This document shows, piece after piece, positions 15,486-22,853 of a stretch of 37,219 nucleotides of DNA (the first letter of the stretch is position 1; each line of letters opens with the position of its first letter). The notes beneath the pieces were generated by a model that saw only the letters and a list, made by a program, of their open reading frames with translations, was not told the origin of the DNA and did not search any database. The position numbers were made by a program, and so were the translations under genes. The stretch is taken from assembly GCF_013214815.1 (NCBI RefSeq), contig NZ_JABSPU010000021.1, forward strand, positions 1-37,219, given 5' to 3'. Source of the DNA: Gilvibacter sp. (GTDB lineage: Bacteria > Bacteroidota > Bacteroidia > Flavobacteriales > Flavobacteriaceae).

Positions 15486-18380
15486 TTATAGTTTATATTT
15501 AAGAGATAGTCCAAAGTTTACACCGCGTTTCCACTCAAAAAGCGTCACGTCTCCGTTGGCATTTACAAGGTCAAACGGTGTTAAAAGTGGGTTATTAGTA
15601 CCTGCTCCTTCACGGATCAGGGTTACGTTAGGGTTTAAGATGTTTCCAACGCTTAAGTTGGCTTCAAAGTGATCTCCAAAAGCGTTTCTCCATACAAAGT
15701 TCAATTGTGGCACCGCCTTCTCTACAATGTTTCCAAGGTCTCCACTTCCTAAGGCAAAAATTCTGTCAGAGAAGTAAGAGAAGGTGGTCGTGAACTTAGG
15801 TTTGTAGTCTCCAAAGGTTGGAGAGTAATTCACATCAGCGTTCGCAATGAACTCAGAAGCTCCTTGCAGTTCTGATTCTGTGCGGTTACCGAAGGAAGTA
15901 CCAAAGGTGAATCCGTCAGATGTCTGAACTGCTTTCAGATCTTGATTGGTGTTGTTCCAAGCGAGGTTACCTCCAACGCTCAAGAGCGAATCGTCTTCTT
16001 CATCCAACAAAATGTTCTTTCTAAATTCGATCTCAGCACCGAATACAGTCGCCTCGTCTCCTGTTCTAAAGAAACGCTGGTTACCAGTAGCGTCTGTTGC
16101 TACAACTCGGTTCACTGGATCTTGAATAGACTTGTAGAATACTCCAAAGGCGATCAGCTCGCTGCGGCTTGGGAACCACTCGTATTTGAAATCAGCATTA
16201 AAGATCTCAGAGTAAGAAACTCCAGTTCCATCGGCCTTTCCAAGCAAGTCAGGGTTACCACCCACACGTTGGGTTACTCCTTCATAAACAAAGTTTGCAA
16301 CTTCCTTGAATTCTGGGAAGGATGCTGTCTGACTCGCCGCTATACGCAGGTTCATATCTTCGTTTACAGCGTACTTCAAGTTCAAACTTGGGAAGAATAG
16401 ATTCTCCTTGGCTTCACGGAAACCAGTATCGGTTGGTACTGGGTTGATCACGTCATAAACAATGGTCTGTTCCCAGTTTTCTATGCGGATACCAGGCACG
16501 ATCAAAAGGTCACCTACTTGGATATCTGCAGTAAGCAAACCAGCGTGGATATCTAAATTACCGGTGTATGTATTCTCATAAGGTTGCGGACGGTTAACCA
16601 GTCCTAAGGTTGCATCCAAACCTAATGGCTGGCGCGCAACATTCAAGTTCCATTGACCACGTCCTTCTGGGATGTTAATGTTCACAGCGCTGAAGAAAGG
16701 ATCAAAGTTGTTTACATCCGTAACAGGGTTGTTGAGTTTGTCTAAGATCTCATAACCGTATCTCCAGTTGTTAAAACGACGCTCTTTAGTACGCCCGTTA
16801 TATCCCATGGTGATGTTGATATTGTCATTCACCTTGTAGTTCAAGTTGAAATAGCTGTTCAGCTCATCATCTTCAATACTCTGGAAGTAACGCTGGTTAT
16901 CAAAGGCAATGTTGTCGTAGAAGATCGGGTTAGTGTTTGGATCGCTATCCAAAGTAAATTGGTAATCTTCTAAAGTGATACGCTTTCTGTCTGGTTCGTC
17001 AGAGAACACCTTATTGAATCCAAATCCCCAGTCCAAAAGCCATTTTTTCTCTCCGTTCTCATCAACAGTATCTCCAAATTTGTGTGTACCGTTAATTTGG
17101 TTCACAAAGATCATCTCTTGGTTGAACTGTACGTTCATTTGGTAGAATCCACCATCTCCGTTGTTAGAGAAACCGTCACGGTTGAATCCGTTTCCACCAA
17201 TCCCGTAGTAACTCACCTCATCAGAAGAGGTATTAGAGAATAGCGAAGTGAATTTAAGTTTGTGTCCAGCCTTGTTGTTGTATAAGATAGATCCCATAAG
17301 GGCGGTGTTGGTATCGTAGTCAAACCATTCTGCATCTGGGAAACGTACCTTTACGTCATTGGTAAAATCAATTGCTGGCCCTGTAAGGTACTCGTAGCTG
17401 TTACTAAAAACTGCAGTTCCAAAGAAACTCAAACGCTGATCGTCATCAATATTAAAGGAGTAGCCTCCTTCGATTGACCCAGCAAAAGGAATGTTAGTTT
17501 CTGCATCCTGAGGATCTACCCCGTGAGAAAGTACCACAGCAAAAGGATCATTATCATAACGGTTGTAGAAACCGAAAAGACTAGGTCCTTCTGAACGTAC
17601 AAAATCCTCACCGATCGCTTGAGAGTTGAATCCGGAGTTGATAGCAACATTAAAGTATCCTGGTCCGCTGTATTCTTTAGAAACGATGTTTACGTTACCG
17701 GCACTAAAGTCTCCAAAGAAATAACTGTTATATGCTTTAGATACACCAACACTTTCAATAATCTCCGAAGGGAAAAGGTCTAAGTTGATGTTCTTTTTAT
17801 TTACGTCGTTTGACGGCAGTGATAAACCATTCATGGTTGTATTCTGATAGCGGTCTCCAAGACCACGTACAAATACATCACTACTTCCTTGTTGCTGTGA
17901 AATACCCGAGATCTGGGCAACAGCTTCGGCCGCATTGTCTACCCCTTTTCTGGCTAATTCTTGGGCACCAATGCTTTGTATAATTGTAGTCGCCTTCTTT
18001 TGTTCAATCAAAAGGGCAACTTCACTTTCTCTTTTACGTGTGGTGGTGATCACAACCTGCTCTAGGGCTGCAGCACTTGCACCCATAGGAACATTTAAGG
18101 TAGTCACCTTACCGCCTTCAACGGTTACGTCAAACTCAAGAGTCTCATAACCTACATAGCTGAACTGGATGGTGTAAGCACCAGGCTCCATATCAGCAAG
18201 TTCGTAAAGCCCGTCAATATCAGAGGTGGTTCCTTTAGAAGTACCCTTGATAATCACGTTGGCAAACGGAAGCGGTTCGTTGTTAAAGTCTTTATCAGTT
18301 AGTACACCTACTACTGATCCAGTTTGTGCTATTGTTAGGGAGGTAAATAGCAATAATAATATCGAGGTAATTTGTTTCAT
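15486..18380 (-). CDS. TonB-dependent outer-membrane receptor with carboxypeptidase-like domain
   Basis: A protein of 964 residues from the ATG at 18380 (MKQITSILLL); the in-frame GTG at 18404 would put polar residues before the signal peptide. Order: signal peptide (1-19), CarboxypepD_reg-like domain (about 21-105, GVLTDKDFNNEPLPFANVIIKGTSKG), plug (about 120-240, with GISQQQGSSDVFVRGLGDRY and FSAGNVNIVSKEY), then a 22-strand barrel ending in ...NFGLSLKYKL. No SusC signature is evident and no SusD gene follows. Receptors of this type import a substrate across the outer membrane using TonB/ExbBD energy. It is the first gene of an operon with the surface lipoprotein. The six-unit 11-bp repeat array just upstream suggests tight control, and by analogy with Pho boxes a phosphorus source is a candidate substrate (inference). 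Confidence 0.92.
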   Translation of the reverse strand: MKQITSILLLLFTSLTIAQTGSVVGVLTDKDFNNEPLPFANVIIKGTSKGTTSDIDGLYELADMEPGAYTIQFSYVGYETLEFDVTVEGGKVTTLNVPMGASAAALEQVVITTTRKRESEVALLIEQKKATTIIQSIGAQELARKGVDNAAEAVAQISGISQQQGSSDVFVRGLGDRYQNTTMNGLSLPSNDVNKKNINLDLFPSEIIESVGVSKAYNSYFFGDFSAGNVNIVSKEYSGPGYFNVAINSGFNSQAIGEDFVRSEGPSLFGFYNRYDNDPFAVVLSHGVDPQDAETNIPFAGSIEGGYSFNIDDDQRLSFFGTAVFSNSYEYLTGPAIDFTNDVKVRFPDAEWFDYDTNTALMGSILYNNKAGHKLKFTSLFSNTSSDEVSYYGIGGNGFNRDGFSNNGDGGFYQMNVQFNQEMIFVNQINGTHKFGDTVDENGEKKWLLDWGFGFNKVFSDEPDRKRITLEDYQFTLDSDPNTNPIFYDNIAFDNQRYFQSIEDDELNSYFNLNYKVNDNINITMGYNGRTKERRFNNWRYGYEILDKLNNPVTDVNNFDPFFSAVNINIPEGRGQWNLNVARQPLGLDATLGLVNRPQPYENTYTGNLDIHAGLLTADIQVGDLLIVPGIRIENWEQTIVYDVINPVPTDTGFREAKENLFFPSLNLKYAVNEDMNLRIAASQTASFPEFKEVANFVYEGVTQRVGGNPDLLGKADGTGVSYSEIFNADFKYEWFPSRSELIAFGVFYKSIQDPVNRVVATDATGNQRFFRTGDEATVFGAEIEFRKNILLDEEDDSLLSVGGNLAWNNTNQDLKAVQTSDGFTFGTSFGNRTESELQGASEFIANADVNYSPTFGDYKPKFTTTFSYFSDRIFALGSGDLGNIVEKAVPQLNFVWRNAFGDHFEANLSVGNILNPNVTLIREGAGTNNPLLTPFDLVNANGDVTLFEWKRGVNFGLSLKYKL

Positions 18381-18403
18381 TACAACTGTAAAATTTCTTG
18401 GCA

Positions 18404-18411
18404 CAAAGAAA
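18404..18411 (-). promoter_or_regulatory. candidate -7 element of TonB receptor operon
   Basis: TTTCTTTG on the minus strand differs from TAnnTTTG at one position. No TTG lies at the usual -33 distance; the repeat array begins 9 bp upstream instead, as expected for an activator-dependent promoter. The leader to the ATG at 18380 would be about 20 bases. Confidence 0.4.
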
Positions 18412-18420
18412 CCGCTGCAG

Positions 18421-18481
18421 TGTAAAGGTGGCGTTAACCCGCTTTTAAATGTGTGCTACAAAAGCGTTAGCGAAATGTTAC
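18421..18481 (-). repeat. six-unit 11-bp direct repeat array (Pho-box-like) upstream of TonB receptor
   Basis: Read on the minus strand toward the gene: GTAACA (18481-18476), CTAACG (18470-18465), GTAGCA (18459-18454), TTAAAA (18448-18443), TTAACG (18437-18432), TTTACA (18426-18421). Every unit is 6 bp with a 5-bp gap, an exact 11-bp period over 61 bp. Core position 2 is T in all six, and positions 3, 4 and 5 match A, A, C in five of six each. The pattern matches the layout of B. subtilis PhoP boxes (TTAACA-like, 11-bp period) and of the E. coli Pho box, and ends 9 bp before the candidate -7 element. Confidence 0.65.
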
Positions 18482-18562
18482 CGGAATCTCCAAAATGGAA
18501 CTTCTTCTTTACGATTAATTAACCTTGCATTTTGTGTATCTTTCGGAGGTCAAATTTTACCG

Positions 18563-19906
18563 ATGAACTGGGAACAATTACTGTCACTAAAACGTTACGG
18601 AGATACCAATAAACGCCTTAGAATTGAGCAAGATCCAACCCGTTTGGGCTTTGAGGTGGATTATGATCGCATCATATTTTCAGCACCTTTTAGAAGTTTA
18701 CAAGACAAAACCCAGGTCATCCCCATGTCTAAGACCGATTTTGTCCACACCCGCTTGACACACTCTTTAGAAGTGTCTGTGGTTGGGCGTTCCCTCGGTC
18801 GATTGGCCGGTAGAGCTTTGTTGGAAAAATACCCTGCCTTAGAAAAGGTACACGGCTATACATTCAACGATTTTGGAGCTATAGTGGCTGCTGCAGCTCT
18901 GGCACATGATATTGGAAATCCTCCCTTTGGACATTCCGGAGAGAAGGCGATAGGGGAGTTCTTTTCCGTAGGGGCTGGGCTTAAGTATAAGGATCAATTG
19001 ACTCCTAAGCAGTATCAAGATTTGATAGACTTTGAGGGCAACGCTAACGGCTTTAGAATAATCACAGAAGATTTCCCCGGTCAGGAGGGAGGCCTTAGAC
19101 TTTCCTATGCCACCTTGGGTGCATTTATGAAATACCCCAAAGAATCGCTCCCTAAAAAACCCACCAAACAGATCAGCGATAAAAAGTATGGCGTATTTCA
19201 ATCAGACTTGGGCGTGTTCAAGGACGTGACAGCTACTTTAGGCTTGATTGCCAAAGAGGGAGCGGATCTGCGTTTTCACCGCCATCCTTTGGCCTTTTTG
19301 GTAGAAGCTGCTGATGATATCTGCTATACCATCATCGATTTTGAAGATGGGATCAATCTCGGGCTCATTGAAGAAGAAATGGCCTTAGAGCTCTTGATCA
19401 ATTTGGTCAAAGACAATATTCAAACTAAAAAATACGCGGCGCTGCAATCCACCTCCAAGCGTTTGGCTTATTTGCGTGCCTTAGCTATCAATACTTTGAT
19501 CAGCGAGGCTGTGGCCGTCTTTTTAGACAATGAAGAGGTCATCCTCCGCGGGAAGTTCCACCACGGACTTTTGGATAAAAGCCGTTATGAAGCTCAGATC
19601 AGTGATATCATTGACATCAGTATCAAAAAGGTCTACCGCAGTGATGAGGTAGTAGGCAAAGAGATCATGGGTTATTCCATTTTGAATACGCTGCTTCAAA
19701 AATATACCGATGCGTTGGTGCGCGATCTAAACGGAGAAGGAACCAATTATGACGGACTTTTATTGAAAGGCCTCAAAGAGGAACACGACTACGTAAGCAT
19801 GGATTTGTATGAAAGACTGCTTTTGGCCTGTTCTTACGTCGCTTCTCTAACCGATGGTAATGCCCACAATCAGTTCAAAAAAATGACTGGAAACGGTTCG
19901 TTTTAA
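18563..19906 (+). CDS. dGTPase-like HD-domain triphosphohydrolase
   Basis: A protein of 447 residues starting at MNWEQLLSLKRYGD (18563). A longer frame from 18449 adds a non-conserved stretch and is rejected. The family start (RIEQDPTRLGFEVDYDRIIFSAPFRSLQDKTQV) is typical of deoxyguanosinetriphosphate triphosphohydrolases. Metal ligands of the HD domain are visible: His67 in TRLTHSLEV, His115-Asp116 in ALAHDIGNPPFGHSGE, and a later Asp in ADDICYTIIDFEDG. It cleaves dNTPs (classically dGTP) to the nucleoside and triphosphate in the cytoplasm. The Bacteroidota group is of the longer class; substrate preference and hexamer state cannot be told from sequence. Divergent from the TonB receptor (182 bp apart) and followed by the BNR-repeat gene after 84 bp. 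Confidence 0.9.
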   Translation: MNWEQLLSLKRYGDTNKRLRIEQDPTRLGFEVDYDRIIFSAPFRSLQDKTQVIPMSKTDFVHTRLTHSLEVSVVGRSLGRLAGRALLEKYPALEKVHGYTFNDFGAIVAAAALAHDIGNPPFGHSGEKAIGEFFSVGAGLKYKDQLTPKQYQDLIDFEGNANGFRIITEDFPGQEGGLRLSYATLGAFMKYPKESLPKKPTKQISDKKYGVFQSDLGVFKDVTATLGLIAKEGADLRFHRHPLAFLVEAADDICYTIIDFEDGINLGLIEEEMALELLINLVKDNIQTKKYAALQSTSKRLAYLRALAINTLISEAVAVFLDNEEVILRGKFHHGLLDKSRYEAQISDIIDISIKKVYRSDEVVGKEIMGYSILNTLLQKYTDALVRDLNGEGTNYDGLLLKGLKEEHDYVSMDLYERLLLACSYVASLTDGNAHNQFKKMTGNGSF

Positions 19907-19911
19907 GGGTC

Positions 19912-19942
19912 TTGACTGTAGGGCGATAAAGCCTTATCTTTA
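19912..19942 (+). promoter_or_regulatory. candidate promoter of BNR-repeat T9SS gene
   Basis: TTG at 19912-19914, a 20-bp spacer and TATCTTTA at 19935-19942 match the consensus with one mismatch (last base). The predicted start is near 19947, giving a leader of about 44 bases before the ATG at 19991. Confidence 0.45.
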
Positions 19943-19990
19943 TAAACTGTTTCTCTAACGGGAAATACCTAAAAGCTAAAACCTATTAAT

Positions 19991-22798
19991 ATGAAAAAGA
20001 AATTACTTGTAGTAGGGGCAATTGCCGCCGCTGGCCTGGCTTGGTACGCTTCTACTGAGTTCTCCCCAGAAGGTGAGCAGGTTTCTCAAGAGATTCTTGA
20101 TCTGCGTAAAAAGCACGAGGATTTTTTGATGAATCACCCTTTTAACGAGACGATGAATTTAGGCAAGAAAGAGCGTCGCGCTCTTGGTTTGCCACCGAAT
20201 GCCTTTAACGAACAAGACTTTTTATACACCATGGACCCTAGTTTAGGGGTGCCAGTTCCAGAGCGTATGTTCCGCACTTATGATCTATTGGTGGACCAGT
20301 TTGGACCAGACCGTTCTCCGGGAAGTGCTGAAGATAACGCTTGGGAAGAGCGTGGACCATTCAATATTTCTGGACGTGTACGTATGATCCTTTGGGATCC
20401 AAACGATCCGGATGCTCGACGCGCTTTTGCTGGTGGTGTGAGTGGTGGTCTGTATGTGAATGAAGATGTGACCAGTGGTTCAACCAACTGGGAATTGGTT
20501 TCTGGAGTTCCAGGAAACATTGCGGTTTCTTCCATCACCTTTGATCCTACCGATCCACAAGTAATGTATATCGGAACTGGGGAGCAGTATACTCAAGGAG
20601 CTGCTAACGGTAACGGAATTTATAAATCTACTGACGGAGGTCAGAACTGGGTACGTCTGAACGTAACTCTAGCCGGTGGTGGTGACACTACTGCGGGCGG
20701 AAATGATCTTCGTTCTGGTTTATTCTACATTAATGACATCAAAGCCTGGGAAGATCCAGACGGAGATGTACACATCTACGCAGGTGTAGGATCAACTGGA
20801 TATGTTGGTTCTGGCGGAGGAGGTTCTTCCAGCCCTGTGAACATTCTCGGCTTACAGAATGCCGGACTTTATGAGTCTACAGACAACGGTGCTACTTGGT
20901 CTCGTGTTGAGCAGTCAGTATTTCAATACACCTATTTTGGAAACACCTTCTACGGAATTCCTAATGATTTTGAAGTTGCTACCGATGGGAAACTTTACTT
21001 CGGAGGGATTCGTTCTGGATTCACCAATGCTGGTTTAGGAGGACGCATTTTCAGTACTACAGATGGAAATACTTGGGCTCTAGAAACTGTATTGACGGCT
21101 TCTAACCGCACACAGATCGCTGTTTCTGGAACCGATCCGGATAAAATGTACGCCGTAGCGCAAGGACTTACTGGAACAACTCCAGTTCGTATTTTCCAAA
21201 CCACAGACGGTTGGGATACTTTTACTACCACTAACTTGCCTAACGATGCTGACCTAGGTATTCCTGCGTCGGATTATACACGTGGGCAATCTTTCTACGA
21301 TTTGATGCTTGCTGTAGATCCAACCGATGATGATATCATTTATGTAGGGGGTATTGATATGCACCGTTCTACTGATGGTGGAAACAACTGGGAGCAGATC
21401 TCTAAATGGTCTAACAATCCAAACCTAAATACACTTACAGTACCATTCGTACACGCAGATATTCACGAGATGGAGTTCCGTCCTGGATTCCCTAATGAAT
21501 CTTTGACAGGTACTGATGGAGGAACTTTCTATGCTACTTCCTTGAGTACTGCTGCTGGAAACTCTGGTGCTATTTTACCGCGTTTGAGAAACTTGAACGT
21601 GACTCAATTCTACTACGGAACTATCAGTCCAGATGATTCTTCTGGAGATGACCTCGCTGGTGGAACACAAGACAACGGTACCTTGTTTAGAGATAACGCC
21701 GCTGCGGGAACTGGAAGTTTCATTGACCGCTTAGGTGGTGATGGTGGATTCACTGACTATGATGATGTACCTAACTACGTGATCACAACCTTCCCAGGGA
21801 ACTCTCACATTTATGTGCGAATTCCATTTACAGGAGCAGGTTATCAGATCGATAGTGGAGAAGGAGTATTTATCAACCAAGCTGGTTTGGATAGAAACTT
21901 AGACATTCTTTATTCTAATGGACAAACCGGAGGTAATGAGCTTATTAAGCGTTATGTTTTAGGAACTACTTCTGCGGTGACTACCAACTTGGATAATGCA
22001 CTTATCGATAACTCGCCTCCAACAGCTTTCAAAGTATCGCCATTTACTACGGCGTCTTCTACACTTTTCGTAGGAACCGCTACGGGTAAAGTTTTGCGTT
22101 TGGACAATGCTGATGCAACTCCAACTTGGAACGAGATCACTGGTCCTGGATTTGTGGGTAGTGTTTCTGATATTGAATTCGGAGAGACTGAGGATGAGCT
22201 ATTCGTTACCTTCCACAACTACGGTGTGAACAGTGTTTGGTATTCTCCAGATGCTGGTGTGACTTGGGAAAACAAAGAAGGAAACCTACCGGATATCCCA
22301 GTAAAATGTATCCTTCAGAACCCATTGGCACCTCAAGAGGTGATCATTGGTACCGAGCTTGGAATCTGGTCTACAGATGACATCACAGCAGCGAGCCCAG
22401 TTTGGTTTGCTTCAGATAACGGAATGATGGACATCCGCGTATTGGATCTTGACCTAAGAGAATCAGACAACTTGATCTTGGCTTCTACGCACGGTCGTGG
22501 AATGTTTACCAATAAATTTGCTACGCTTTCAACGAACGACTTTGAGAGTCCTCTAGATGCGATCGTAGTATTCCCAACCGTTTCAAACGGTTTGTTTAAC
22601 CTAGAAAGCAACACAGCTATCGGGGAATCAACCTTAACTGTTTACGGAATGGACGGACGTTTGGTAGATCAAAAGAACGTAACAATCAACGCTGGATCTC
22701 CAGTGACTATGGATTACCAAGGCTTGTCTTCGGGCATGTACTTTGTGAAGATCGAGTCACAAGGAACATCAAGTGTTAAACGCTTCGTGGTGCGTTAA
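19991..22798 (+). CDS. large secreted sortilin/BNR-repeat protein with T9SS type A sorting domain
   Basis: A 935-residue protein. Residues 1-20 are a signal peptide or anchor (MKKKLLVVGAIAAAGLAWYA). A polar region of about 95 residues follows, with a conserved-looking ERGPFNISGRV (120-130) that opens the propeller. Several Asp-box/BNR repeats are visible: STDGGQNW (213-220), STDNGATWSR, TTDGNTWAL, STDGGNNWEQI and SPDAGVTWEN, typical of VPS10/sortilin or glycoside-hydrolase-like beta-propellers. Catalytic residues of a sialidase are not evident, so an enzyme role is not claimed. The last 80 residues (VVFPTVSNGLFNLES, LTVYGMDGRLVDQK, GLSSGMYFVKIES, VKRFVVR) form a T9SS type A sorting domain, so it is exported to the cell surface or medium. 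Codons are strongly biased toward a small set, suggesting high expression. Confidence 0.9.
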   Translation: MKKKLLVVGAIAAAGLAWYASTEFSPEGEQVSQEILDLRKKHEDFLMNHPFNETMNLGKKERRALGLPPNAFNEQDFLYTMDPSLGVPVPERMFRTYDLLVDQFGPDRSPGSAEDNAWEERGPFNISGRVRMILWDPNDPDARRAFAGGVSGGLYVNEDVTSGSTNWELVSGVPGNIAVSSITFDPTDPQVMYIGTGEQYTQGAANGNGIYKSTDGGQNWVRLNVTLAGGGDTTAGGNDLRSGLFYINDIKAWEDPDGDVHIYAGVGSTGYVGSGGGGSSSPVNILGLQNAGLYESTDNGATWSRVEQSVFQYTYFGNTFYGIPNDFEVATDGKLYFGGIRSGFTNAGLGGRIFSTTDGNTWALETVLTASNRTQIAVSGTDPDKMYAVAQGLTGTTPVRIFQTTDGWDTFTTTNLPNDADLGIPASDYTRGQSFYDLMLAVDPTDDDIIYVGGIDMHRSTDGGNNWEQISKWSNNPNLNTLTVPFVHADIHEMEFRPGFPNESLTGTDGGTFYATSLSTAAGNSGAILPRLRNLNVTQFYYGTISPDDSSGDDLAGGTQDNGTLFRDNAAAGTGSFIDRLGGDGGFTDYDDVPNYVITTFPGNSHIYVRIPFTGAGYQIDSGEGVFINQAGLDRNLDILYSNGQTGGNELIKRYVLGTTSAVTTNLDNALIDNSPPTAFKVSPFTTASSTLFVGTATGKVLRLDNADATPTWNEITGPGFVGSVSDIEFGETEDELFVTFHNYGVNSVWYSPDAGVTWENKEGNLPDIPVKCILQNPLAPQEVIIGTELGIWSTDDITAASPVWFASDNGMMDIRVLDLDLRESDNLILASTHGRGMFTNKFATLSTNDFESPLDAIVVFPTVSNGLFNLESNTAIGESTLTVYGMDGRLVDQKNVTINAGSPVTMDYQGLSSGMYFVKIESQGTSSVKRFVVR

Positions 22799-22820
22799 TC
22801 ACAAGCGAGAATATAAAAGA

Positions 22821-22849
22821 AAAGGAGTCCAAATGGGCTCCTTTTTTTT
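22821..22849. terminator. terminator between BNR-repeat gene and dxs
   Basis: AAAGGAGTCC (22821-22830) pairs with GGGCTCCTTT (22835-22844) with one G-U pair and the loop AAAT, followed by a T run to 22849. It serves the plus-strand gene; A residues on the left may let it act for dxs as well. Confidence 0.85.
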
Positions 22850-22853
22850 GAGA

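Noticed and set aside
18449-18562. N-terminal extension of the dGTPase reading frame
   Set aside because: The added residues do not resemble the family, which begins near MNWEQLLSLKRYGD. The stretch also overlaps the promoter region and repeat array of the divergent TonB receptor.
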